Source: Pisolithus tinctorius (Eukaryota > Basidiomycota > Agaricomycetes > Boletales > Pisolithaceae). From it: a stretch of 64,000 nt of DNA. The position numbers and the translations under genes are program-made. The notes beneath the pieces were generated by a model that did no database searches, was not told where the DNA came from, and saw only the letters and a list, made by a program, of their open reading frames with translations. The stretch lies in NCBI GenBank assembly GCA_024663395.1, contig JANFAH010000012.1, positions 62,001 through 126,000 on the forward strand, given 5' to 3'. Positions 45,350-56,138 of the stretch are shown one piece after another (the stretch's first letter is position 1; each line of letters opens with the position of its first letter).

Positions 45350-46932
45350 ATGCATCAACACCTAGGCCTCCAACTAAACCCTTCAAGCAGTACACCACCT
45401 TCTACTACGGTGTCTGGAACTGATGCAGTAGTGCCCCAACAGACCCTTCAGCCGTTGCAACCAGGGTGCCCACAGACCAGACAAACCACCAGGAATCAGT
45501 CCCAAGCACCACCCCCTCTGCCGCTCATCCAACAACCAACCCAATCTGAATCATCAGACTCAGCAACAACTCAGCCCCATGCAGTGCAGGATGCACAGCC
45601 ACAAGTCCAGCTGACTGCACCAGTGCAGTCAACCAGCCAGGCCAATACCCCCAACCCACTGGCCGATCACATGACAACAAACCTGGACCCCCCAACACCA
45701 GCAACATACAAAGCCATTATAGCAACCTTAATGGATCAACTCAACAACCGACATGACCAGGAGCAGCCCACTCCCCCAGGCAACCATAATGCTGGAACTC
45801 AGACACCATTAGTGGCTGATGCAATGACCCTAGAGTGAATTCGCAAAGCCACCACCTCCCACAAGGAGGATGCCAAGCAAATTGTCCTCCCACCAATTTG
45901 ACTGGGCCTCAAAGTCAGCCCATTAAGCCTTCGTAAGTCTTGTTCTTGTTCCCATGCTATTCATAAACAATGGATTGGTTATCACCTTCGTGCCACCACA
46001 CCGTTTAACTGTCACCATACACCATAACTGTTTTCTGCTCACCGTAATACTGTTTCCACTGTACTGCCACTTTGCTACACTGCCACAACCTTGCCCATTG
46101 TTACCTCTAAACTGACCGAGCACAGTCTGACCAGCACTCCACAGCAATCTCATCTAGAGTTGAAGAAGCATTCAAAATGTACCATTATGTACCATACTCC
46201 CTCTTAACCCTCTCGGCCCATGCCAAAGTGAACATGAAAGGTGAGGACACATCTTATATCCTCACACTGGAGGGCTTTGCGACAAAGTCACTTGATCAGG
46301 TGAATGAACTGTCCATATCTGCTGCAGATTGGATAAATGCTGCATGCACTGCAGAAGAGCGTACTCGCTTCCACCATGGGGAAGAGTGTGCCAATGCCCT
46401 GGCATCCCACCACTAAGTGGTCACTGGTATCAGTGCATCACACAGCTGGCTAGTGGCCATGCACTATGATATACAACAGCGCAAGATTGCACATGCTAAC
46501 CCAGAGCATGACCTCATGGGCCTTGACATGGCAGCCTTAACCATTGCAAACAACCGTGCACTCCTCACTGTGCAGAGCTTGACTATAGCCACCACCACCA
46601 AGCATGCAGCACTGAATGACCTTCCTTCCTTTCCCCATAAAAGGCCAGCACATCCCAACAACAATCATGGTTGTTGCTTTTGCTGTGGCCACTCAGGGCA
46701 CTTACCATCCAACTGCACAGCCTCATCCACTGCAGCAGGCAAACCAGTTGTGACCCTCACATCAAATGGAAGGAGCAAACATACCCTTATTGCGCCTGAT
46801 GGCCATCACTTCTGCTTCAACTGGGCTGCACACTCCTCCTGCTCATTTGGCCCTGAATGTCGAAATGTGCACAGCTGTTCAGTCTGTGGCGAGTCGTCCC
46901 ATGGAGCTGCATCCTGCCACCCCAGAATCTGA
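45350..46932 (+). pseudogene. DIRS Gag-like region with zinc knuckles
   Basis: An N-terminal Pro/Gln/Thr-rich open frame (45,350-45,838) is followed, after frame breaks, by 46,177-46,932. The latter contains a perfect CCHC knuckle CFCCGHSGHLPSNC (C-x2-C-x4-H-x4-C) near 46,675. A second Cys/His cluster follows: CSFGPECRNVHSCSVCGESS plus HGAASC. This arrangement is typical of nucleic-acid-binding Gag proteins of DIRS and Ngaro elements. The stop TAA at 46,414-46,416 and the shifts between 45,840 and 46,177 show decay. Confidence 0.6.
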
Positions 46933-46949
46933 TCCATGCTGCATCACAA

Positions 46950-47840
46950 CTCCTCTGATACCTGACTGCATTGAGAATTTACTACGTAAATATGATATCC
47001 TAAGTGACTGGTCCCATATCCTTTCTGGCCTATGGACAGGCTTTGATGTTGGTATTCATGAACCCCCTGCACATACCCATATATTTTGACAACCACAGCT
47101 CAGCATTATCCCACCCCACTATAATCGAAGCATACATTACTTCAGAGCAGAGAGCTGGCTGCTACTCATGAGGCTTCTTGCCCCTCGAGCTCGAAGCTCT
47201 AATTGGCCCTTTTCACACCTCACCTCTAGGCATAGTGCCAAAACCGAACTCAGACAAATTCTGCATAATCCAGGACCTGTTGTTTCCCAGAGACAATCCA
47301 TTGATGTCATCCACCAATTCTGGTATCGATGCAAACCTTTTTCCAATGGCTTGGGGAACCTTCGAAGAGACAGCTGCATTGGTCCTTTCTCTACCACCAG
47401 GCTCCTTAGCAGCCACCTTCAACATAGAATCAGCTTACCGCATTGTCCTGGTCTGCCCATCACAACAAGCAGCTCTGTGCATAGCATGGTGAGGTCTCGT
47501 GTATGTAGACAGAGCGCTAATGTTCGGCTTATCATCCAGTGCCGGAGTATTTGGCTCAGTTGCGGACATGCTAGTTGCAATCTGCAACGAAGCTGGCTTT
47601 CACCTAATAAAAAAATGGGTCGATGATTTCATAGTTTTCTGCACACCAGACCAGACCTGGACAGAACGCGACTTCATAAACCTAACATCAGCCACTGGCA
47701 TGCCATGGAGCGAACGAAAGACTCGCCTGCTAGCCTCATGCCAGCGGTATATCGGTTTCGACTGGGATCTTGAAGCAAAGACTGTAGCTCTACCATCAGA
47801 AAATGGACATGTCTCATCCAACTACTGGAGAGCTGGCTAG
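46950..47840 (+). pseudogene. DIRS reverse transcriptase domain
   Basis: RT motifs run in order: SPLGIVPKPNSDKFCIIQDL, FNIESAYRIVLVCPSQQAAL, then YVDRALMFGLSSSAGVFGSV and ADMLV, and the catalytic box as WVDDFIVF (V-D-D). Later comes LASCQRYIGFDWDLEAKTV. TGA codons at about 47,170 and 47,491 interrupt the frame; the second stands in CIAW-stop-GLVYVDRA, where CGA (Arg) would fit. It cannot make a full protein as it stands. Confidence 0.7.
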
Positions 47841-48295
47841 CCCCAGGCTCTTGGCACACTCAAAAAGAGACCGAGAGCCTCCATGGAAAACTTGTCCATG
47901 CATCCTGCATCTTCCCACTAATCTGCCCTTTCCTGCATTCACTATCCATCTTTGCAACATCCTTCCGCTCACAGCATGCTTGATGAGCATCTCCACACTA
48001 TGTGCAGAGTGATCTACCATGGATACATACCTTATTAACCCAATCAAAGAGCAAGATATCACTGAGTCATACAAACCCAATAGACATCGACTGGTGGGGC
48101 AATGCAAGCTCCTCCTTTGGAATTGGGATTACAATAGGATCCTACTGGGCCATATGGAAATGGAAGCCAGGGTTCCAGGTTGGTCTGGACCAGGCCTTCA
48201 ACATAGGATGGGCCAAAACAGTCTCCGTAGAGCTAGGCCTTTTAATGGCTATACACATTGGCCTACCTGCACTTTCGCATCACTGCAATATACTA

Positions 48296-48300
48296 GTTCA
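48296..48300 (+). repeat. Target-site duplication GTTCA (left) of solo LTR
   Basis: GTTCA at 48,296-48,300 is repeated at 55,867-55,871 directly after the other end of the interrupted solo LTR. Five bases is the usual duplication size for Ty3-type and Ty1-type integration. Confidence 0.85.
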
Positions 48301-49121
48301 TGTGAAGTACAGGTTTACCCTCGGGTGACCAGGCTTCAAGACCAGGTGACAGGGGCTAAGTCCGAGTGGCCAGAATCAAGGCCGGGAGACAGGGGCCAAG
48401 TCCGGTGGGACCAGAGTTAAGGCCGGAGGTCAGGGGCTAAGTCCGGAGTACCGGACTTAAGGCTGGGAGCGCGGGAACAAGACCGGTAGCGTGGGAAACC
48501 GACCGGTGTTGGAGTGCGCACAAGGGAAAGCCAGTCCAGGGTTGGATCTACCTCCCTTGGTCTCAGCTTATGTGCTGTACCCTTATGCAAGCCAGGGAGA
48601 GGTCCAGGACAGGGGCCAGGGATAGCTTAAGGCTCGGCCTTAGCTATAGAGTAGTCTTGAGGGGTAGTACGGAGTTGAGGGTAATACTTAATTGATATTC
48701 TGACTGAGGGTGCTATGAAGTATGTACAGGGGTTAAATACATGAGGCCAGTCCGGGATAACGAACATAGAGCTGGACTTGTTAATAAGCTATTAGCAAGA
48801 AGATTAGCAAGAGAGTGGATAGCCATAGTGGCTGTGCCGAGGCTAATAGCCAAAGTCTGGGTGACCGGCATACTGGGGTCAGACACAGGATTGTACAGTA
48901 AGCAAGGTCAGATGAACGGGCTAGACTAAATATAGTACAAACAAAGGGAAACAGACCGGAGTTATGTCTGGGTGACCCGGACATAGACCTAGGAGGACCG
49001 GGGTGGAGCAGCATGAGGCTGGGAGGGTGAAACGGACCAGAGATAGGGGTAAAACACCGGACTTGAGTTATGCAGGCCGGAGTTGAGTTATCTAGGGCCA
49101 GGATTGGGTTTTCTAGGCTGG
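48301..49121 (-). mobile_element. Solo LTR, reverse orientation, left part
   Basis: Reverse complement of the LTR family at 49,122-49,982. It begins TGTGAAGTAC (the complement of the LTR's 3' end) and continues to the insertion point of the younger element. A 42-bp internal duplication near 48,400-48,450 makes the solo LTR about 902 bp instead of 861. The remaining 81 bp are at 55,786-55,866. Confidence 0.85.
49117..49121 (+). repeat. Target-site duplication GCTGG (left) of LTR element
   Basis: GCTGG precedes the 5' LTR and is repeated at 55,781-55,785 after the 3' LTR. Confidence 0.88.
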
Positions 49122-49982
49122 TGTCATATCCATGACTCTCGGACTCGGACTCAGCCCAGTCCGGACCCCTAGCCCCTATCTCCGGTCAAGTCTGGTCCTG
49201 GTCCAGCCTAGAAAACCCAATCCCAGCCCTAGATAACTCAACTCTGGCCTGCATAACTCAAGTCCGGTGTTTTACCCCTATCTCCGGTCCATTTCAGCCT
49301 CCTGGCCTTGTGCTGCTCCACCCCGGTCCTCCTAGGTCTATGTCCAGGTCACCCGGACATAACTCCAGTCTGTTTCCCTTTGTTTGTACTATATTTAGTC
49401 TAGCCCGTTCATCTGACCTTGCTTACTGTACAATCCTGTGTCTGACCCCAGTATGCCAGTCACCCGGACTTTGGCTATTAGCCTCGGCACAGCCACTATG
49501 GCTATCCACTCTCTTGCTAATCTTCTTGCTAATAGCTTATTAACAAGTCCGGCTCTATGTTTGTTATCCCGGACCGGCCTCATGTATTTAACCCCTGTAC
49601 ATACTTTGTAGCACCCTCAGTCAGAATATCAATTAAGTATTACCCTCAACTCCGTACTACCCCTCGAGTCTACTCTATAGCTAAGGCCAAGCCTTAAGCT
49701 ATCCCCGACCCCTGTCCCGGACCTCTCCCCGGCTTGCATAAGGGTACAGCACATAAGCTGAGACCAAGGGAGGTAGATCCAACCTCAGACCGGCTTCCCC
49801 CTGTGCGCACTCCAACACCGGTCGGTTTCCCACGCTACCGGTCTTATTCCCACGCTCCCGGCCTTAAGTCCGGTCCTCCAGACTTGGCCCCTGTCTCTCG
49901 GCCTTGATTCTGGCCACTCAGACTTAGCCCCTGTCACCTGGTCTTGAAGCCCAGTCACCCGAGGGTAAACCCATACTTCACA
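49122..49982 (+). repeat. 5' LTR, 861 bp
   Basis: Starts TGTCATATCC and ends TACTTCACA. It aligns with the 3' LTR without gaps. My reading finds about 26 differences, all transitions, about 24 of them at CpG, mostly CCGG versus CTGG or CCAG. Confidence 0.9.
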
Positions 49983-52900
49983 GTATATTCTGACTCACAC
50001 TTGTGCAAGCCATTGCATCATGTCTAGGTCCTGCTCTAGAGCCCCTACCCATGACCTTGCCCATCAGGACTCATTGGGATACCTCTCACTTGACTCCAGA
50101 GCCCAACCTGGAGGTCTCTGCTAAAGCAGAGAGGTAACCTGGTGCCCCTTGGCACTCTGCACACCCCCGGGTTGCATTACCCCTGACACTATGTTCCTAG
50201 TGGTCAAAACTTAATGCATCCATTCCCTCACTCCTGACCCCTGCCTGCCACTCATTTCTTCCTGACTCCGGACTGGCCATGTCAACCCCTGAGTCAGACT
50301 CACCATCCGGACTCACCACCAACCTGGGTTCACACCTGAGCCCACTTCCAAGTCGGAATTACTCTCCGGACTTGCCCCTGAGCCGGCCTCATCAACTGGA
50401 CTCACTTCTGTTAGCTCCCCCAAGCTGTCTCTGACCTCTGGCTGGTCACCCTGGTCTTCACCACAGTCCTTACCTCAGTCATCCCAGCACTCTAGCCCAG
50501 CTGTCTTCATCCAGTTCTACTGTATTGAACACTGGGGTCTCATCACTCATTTGACCTCCTGACTCCCTGATATTGGTCTTCGGACATCTGTGCACCTCCG
50601 GTGCAGCCCCCAGGCCTGGACTTGGCCAGTCCCAGCCCTCAACACCTTCCCTGTTTCCCCATTGGCACTCAGCTTCAGTGGTTTTTGGGTCCGGTCTCCA
50701 CCCTCGGCCTTTGCTACACCGGCCTTGGAGCCCTGGACCCCCTTTCTGGTCTCTGGACTGTCTGTTACCAGCCTGTCTGGCCCTGGGTTGGCTTGTCCAC
50801 ACTCACTCGGACTTGTCTGAAGCCGGTTTGCCACTTTCCTTGGCCTCCTGCCCCTTGTTACTGGCCCTCTCGGCCCCAGTTTGATTCAGCCACCTCACCT
50901 GGACTTGTCTAGACCTGTTACTAGGTTTGGACCAGTCCTGGCTCTCCTCAGACCTTTTCTGTTCCTCACAGACCCCTCCTGGGTCTCCTGTCCATTGTCC
51001 CAGTGCTGCACTAGTCACCTCGGCCTCAGGATGGTGCTTGTCCTTTGGACTTGTACCAGGCCTCAGCTCTGGTGGTCTTAGCTAGTGCATGACACCTCTG
51101 TTTCGGTCTAGGACCGGTCTGCCAGCCCTCTGGCCCTTAGCCCGGTCCCTGGCCTCTCCACTGGCCTCTCTTTTCACTTAGAGGCACCCCCTGGGCATGC
51201 TAGCCCTTTGGACTTGCTCCTGGCCCCCGATTTTCGGTCTAGGACCGGCCTGCCGGTCCTCCGGCCCCTATCCCGGTCCCTGACCTCGTTTCTGGTCCTT
51301 TCCCTGTCCTCTGTCCACCCCGGGATCCTAACTGGGTTAACAAGTTGGTAACTCTGTACTCTGGAAGCCAAAACCGGTGGTCTCGGTTGAGACAAAACAA
51401 TTAGAGTCTACCCCAGGATCCTAACTGGGTCAACAAGTTGGTACTCCGGTACACCAGAAGCCAAACTGGTGGTCTCAGTAGAGACAAATCAATTAGTGCA
51501 TTACTCTGTTCCCCTTAGCAGTCCCCCCTGGTTTGTCCTGCCAGACCTTTGGTTTCACCCAGCTTTACAGCCCTGGTCCGGACTTGCCAACTCCGGTCCC
51601 CTTGTGGCCCTGGCTCGTCCTGTCAGTCCCTCGGCCTCAACCTGGCTTTAAAGCCCTGGACTGGACTTGCTAACTCCGGTCCCCCTATTTGTGTCCACTT
51701 TTTCCACCTCCGGACTCCTTTATGACCGGTCTCCTGAGTTCCAGTCTTCCCTCCCTTGCTAGGCCTTGTCACCCTTTGTCCAGCCTGTTGTCTCCGGACT
51801 TCCTTAGAGCCCCTGACCAGTCTTGCTGACTCTGCCTTTCTCCCTCTTTTCCAGTGCTCATCTCTGGACCTCCTCATGGCCCCTGACCAGTCCTGCTCAC
51901 TGCGGACTCGTTCCTTTTGGCTGGTCTCCTGTCTCCGGCCTCCCTTGGCCTCTGATACCCCTTGGGTAGCTCTATGCTACTCCTCTGTCACTCGTTTGGC
52001 CTTCAGGCCTCTCCCTCCTCCCGGAACTACCCCTGTCCTCTACCCCAGTGCTATGGTCTTGACCTAGCACCTCTTTCTGGTCCTTGGTGGACCCGGCCTT
52101 GGTTCTCTCTCGGTCTCCAACCCCTGTTTTAACCAGCCTTGTCAACTCGTTAGGAACTGAAGTATCTTGGTTGTAGGGAACTGACTAGCCCACTCAATAG
52201 GCACCCATTGGTGGCCAGGTGTAGTGCAGTCACCTATCCCCGCCTAATACTAAAGTTTGCTAACCCCCCTGACGTCAACCCCGCCTTGGAGCATGAATTT
52301 GCTTGCAAGACACCCCGGGCTTCAGCCCATCTGACAAACCCCTGACTCTGCTGGTCTGTTTCCCAGCTCACCCACTTGCCCCAGAACTTGTATGTTCGCG
52401 AGGCCCCTTCGGGTACCAGCTGACCCTCACCTTCCCCTAACCATTGCCACTGTCACCCCACCGTCGACTCTGGAACTCTGGTCCTACCCACTCTCCCAAC
52501 TCCGGTCTTACTGGTTGTCTTTTGGCCTGCCGGTCTTCACCAGCCTTCTGGTTTCCTCTCGGGCTCTGGTTCTGGCCTCCATACCCTCACCTGTGACTCC
52601 GACACTCCTTACTATCCCCATACCAGTCCGGCCTGCTCTGCCGGCCTTGTATCTCCGGTTTTAAAGCTTTTCCGGCCTTGAAAAAGCTTCCCAAAACTGG
52701 TCTTGACACCTGTTAAGCCAGTCCTGGCATTCTCAGTACTCAGACCTACAACTCCGGTGGTAATACTCCTACTACCTGTCCAGTACTCTGCTCCATGGTC
52801 CTAGCCTGTACCTCATACCCCTGTAGACTTGGGAAGTCTACCCTAAGAGGGGGATAAGGGACCTCGCTAGTGACCTACTCTCTGCCAAACCCCTGTCCAC

Positions 52901-54906
52901 TACCTCTCCAGTGCCCTCAGCACAACCCCACTCGGTCCCTGCACACTGGTCCCTGGTTCCTTGGTCCGGTCCTTGCATACCAAAGCACTCCCGAACCACC
53001 TGCCCTGGGTTGCTCCCAGCCCCTGACATTTGTGTTGGTACTCCAGTCTCATTATCTCAGTGGTCCTTGCCCTCGCTGGTTGTGTGTTCACCGGTCTCAC
53101 CGGTCTCAGCCTCCTGTTGTCAGCCTTTTGGCTGGACAACCCCTAGGCCTCACCCGGTCTCCAGACCCCCTGAACCGGTCCTCCAGTGGCTTTTGGCCCT
53201 CGGGCTTCTTGCCACCAGAAAACCCACCTCCAACCAACTCCAGACACCCCTAAACCGGACTCAACATCTGGACTCACCTCCTGTTGACATCCCTAGGCCT
53301 TCATTGAACCGGTCTTATGACCTGCTGGTCCCCAGTTCATGCCTAGATATGCCAGGTCCTCTGGTCCTTGTCCAGACCAAACTCTAGCTGTTGTAGACAG
53401 CCCCTGGTCCCTCGCTGACCTCCAGAAGCCTGTCTGGCCTGTTTCCAAGGTGCTTGGCACCTGGCCTTGCCACTTCCGGCCTCGGGTTTACACCTTGCTA
53501 CCCCTGGTTACCCCAGTCTCAGTGTTAGCCCACCAGCCTACACTGTTTTGGCCTCCCATTGTCAGCCTGCTAGCTGGATAGCACCTCAGGTCGTCTCCAA
53601 CTACCCAAAACCCCTCTGACACCTTCAGACCGGCCTCCAGCCAGCCACTCCGGCCCTGCCCAACCCCAGACCGGTCTCCCTTTGACATTTCCGGCCTTAC
53701 AGCCCTTCCCAGGTCCAAACCAGTCTCCAACTAGCCTTTCTGGCCTGTCCTGACCACCAGACTGGTCTCCTGATGGCCTCCAGTCTTCTCTGGCTCCAGA
53801 CCGGTCCCCACATGTCTGTTCAAGCCCTCTCCGACCCTCAGACTGGTTCCCAGCCTTCCAGGCCTTCTGTTCCCTTGACCAGTCTTTGGTCTTGCTGTTT
53901 TCGCCAGACCACTCGCTCTAGTACAACAGGTTTCAGCCGCTCTCAGTCTCGGTCTCTGGCTTTTGCCACCCCCAGCCTGAGCCACCCTCGGTCTCAGCCT
54001 TCAGCTTTGACCCCTTTCTCTGTCTCAGTTTCCTGTTTCCTTGTTATATGTTTTCTTGGTTTTCTGTTATCTGTTTTCTTTTTCTGTAGATACACACTTT
54101 CAGACCCCATGACCCCCTGGAGCAGACCTTGGACCTAAACCTGGCCTTCTCGGCACTTCTCGTGACCCTCTGTATCCCTGCAGTGCAGTCCCGGTCCAAC
54201 TGGTGCATTCCTAAACCGGTTTTCCAGCCTTCCTGGCACCCACCTAGCCTTTGTGTCATTCCATTGTCACTCAGCAGCACCTGGTACACCCCTGGACCAT
54301 CTTATGGTCATCTCCGGACCTCTCTGGACCCTCTCAGCCTCCATGTTGCCCTGAACCAGCTTTGAAGCACACCTCCGGCCCTAGTGGTACATTAGTTGGA
54401 CATTACCGGTCCCCTGCACATCTTCAGTCTCCAGTTTCCCTTGACCTGGCTCTGAAGCACACCCCTAGGCCTTACCTGGCCATTCCCGACCTGCCTTAAC
54501 CCATCTCTGAAGTGCAACTCCGGCCCCCCTGAGAACACTGGCTACAGCTTTCAGCTGTCTCCGGAAACCCCCGTACAGCTGGTCTAGTCACTTCCGGACT
54601 CGGCTTTGCCTTGTCCCGGCCTGCTGAACTGTCTGGCAGCCTCCTAGACCAGTCTCTGGCCCTCTTGTTGTCGCTTCTCTGGCCTCGGGTTCCCAGAACA
54701 GTCCTCGGACTTGACCCTTGCCCCCAAACCCGGCTTGTCCCATTCCAGTCCGAACTACTGGACCTCCGGTCATCGCTGGCCTGTCTCCCAGCCCTCGGGC
54801 TCACCCTTGGCACTGTGTGCGCACTCGGACTCACTCCTAGTCATGGGACCTCACTGCATAACCCTCTGAGCATATTTCTCTATGGAACCTCAAGGGTTCG
54901 GTTCCT
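49983..54906 (+). other. Non-coding interior of LTR element
   Basis: Strongly pyrimidine-rich on the plus strand. CpG occurs mostly as CCGG or TCGG, in loosely repeated words such as GACCGGTC and CTCCGGACT. Open frames on both strands are rich in Pro, Ser and Leu and match nothing. No primer-binding site complementary to a common tRNA was recognised after the 5' LTR. Confidence 0.75.
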
Positions 54907-54919
54907 AAGAGGGGAATAC
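54907..54919 (+). promoter_or_regulatory. Polypurine tract
   Basis: AAGAGGGGAATAC directly precedes the 3' LTR, where second-strand priming is expected. Together with the LTR start this fits fungal Ty3-type elements. Confidence 0.8.
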
Positions 54920-55780
54920 TGTCATATCCATGACTCTCAGACTCGGACTCAGCCCAGTCTGGACCCCTAGCCCCTATCTCCAGTCAAGTCCGGTCCTGGT
55001 CCAGCCTAGAAAACCCAATCCCAGCCCTAGATAACTCAACTCCGGCCTGCATAACTCAAGTCCGGTGTTTTACCCCTATCTCCGGTCCATTTCAGCCTCC
55101 CGGCCTTGTGCTGCTCCACCCCGGTCCTCCTAGGTCTATGTCTGGGTCACCCAGACATAACTCCGGTCTGTTTCCCTTTGTTTGTACTATATTTAGTCTA
55201 GCCCGTTCATCTGACCTTGCTTACTGTACAATCCTGTGTCTGACCCCAGTATGCCGGTCACCCGGACTTTGGCTATTAGCCTCGGCACAGCCACTATGAC
55301 TATCCACTCTCTTGCTAATCTTCTTGCTAATAGCTTATTAACAAGTCTGGCTCTATGTTTGTTATCCTGGACCGGCCTCATGTATTTAACCCCTGTACAT
55401 ACTTCGTAGCACCCTCAGTCAGAATATCAATTAAGTATTACCCTCAACTCCGTACTACCCCTCGAGTCTACTCTATAGCTAAGGCCAAGCCTTAAGCTAT
55501 CCCCGACCCCTGTCCTGGACCTCTCCCTGGCTTGCATAAGGGTACAGCACATAAGCTGAGACCAAGGGAGGTAGATCCAACCCCGGACCGGCTTCCCCCT
55601 GTGCGCACTCCAACACCGGTCGGTTTCCCACGCTACCGGTCTTATTCCCGCGCTCCCGGCCTTAAGTCCGGTCCTCCAGACTTGGCCCCTGTCTCTTGGC
55701 CTTGATTCTGGCCACTCGGACTTAGCCCCTGTCACCCAGTCTTGAAGCCCGGTCACCCGAGGGTAAACCCGTACTTCACA
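54920..55780 (+). repeat. 3' LTR, 861 bp
   Basis: Same length and ends as the 5' LTR. It is followed directly by the GCTGG duplicate. Confidence 0.9.
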
Positions 55781-55785
55781 GCTGG
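55781..55785 (+). repeat. Target-site duplication GCTGG (right)
   Basis: Pairs with 49,117-49,121. Confidence 0.88.
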
Positions 55786-55866
55786 ACTAGGACCAGACTT
55801 GACTGGAGATAGGGGCTAGGGGTCTGGACTGGACTGAGTCTGAGTCCAAGAGTCATGGATATGACA
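55786..55866 (-). mobile_element. Solo LTR, reverse orientation, right part
   Basis: The last 81 bp are the complement of the first 81 bp of the LTR and end in GGATATGACA. They complete the solo LTR that begins at 48,301. Confidence 0.85.
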
Positions 55867-55871
55867 GTTCA
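55867..55871 (+). repeat. Target-site duplication GTTCA (right)
   Basis: Pairs with 48,296-48,300. Removing 48,301-55,871 joins the RNase H frame without a gap. Confidence 0.85.
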
Positions 55872-56138
55872 CTCCAACAACTTAGGAGTAGTGATGGTTA
55901 CCAACAAGGGACACTCCCACAGCCATCAGATCAACAAAGTCCTCTGCCACTTGTACCTTCTCCAAGCCGACTTAGACGTAGTGGTGCAGGCAATCCATGT
56001 TCCCAGTTGGGACAACATAGCCAATGCATTATCCCATGGCGACATCAAGGGTTTCCTCACTGGCTTCCCAGCAGCCTCAGCCCAAGTCTATCCCCCAATC
56101 CCCCCCTACCTAGCCAACATGTTAGAATATTTATAGGA

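Larger units (their letters stand above)
49122..55780 (+). mobile_element. Complete non-coding LTR retrotransposon (LARD-like, probably Ty3-type)
   Basis: A 6,659-bp element with two 861-bp LTRs (TGTCATATCC...TACTTCACA), a polypurine tract directly before the 3' LTR and 5-bp target duplications. The 4.9-kb interior has no Gag, protease, RT or integrase motif on either strand, so it must be moved by another element's enzymes. It sits inside the reverse solo LTR of its own family. Confidence 0.9.
48002..56136 (+). pseudogene. DIRS RNase H domain, split by nested LTR insertions
   Basis: The frame 48,002-48,300 (IDIDWWGNASSSFGIGITIG, AKTVSVELGLLMAIHIGLP, HHCNILVH) continues directly at 55,872-56,136 (SNNLGVVMVTNKGHSHSHQI, HVPSWDNIANALSHG) if the inserted DNA and one copy of GTTCA are left out. 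Positions where RNase H has Asp are Asn here in three motifs (WWGNAS, HSNN, NIANALS). Each change is consistent with G to A in a former CpG. The conserved Glu (VELGLL) remains. The enzyme would be dead even without the insertion. Confidence 0.65.

Noticed and set aside
49310..49543. Open frame repeated in each LTR (starts MLLHPGPPRSMS)
   Set aside because: It recurs only because the LTR recurs. It differs by CpG changes without codon preference and has no homologue I recognise.
49983..54919. Many overlapping open frames of 60-160 residues on both strands of the LTR element interior
   Set aside because: Low-complexity Pro/Ser/Leu composition, no retroelement motifs, and frames present on both strands because the sequence is pyrimidine-rich.
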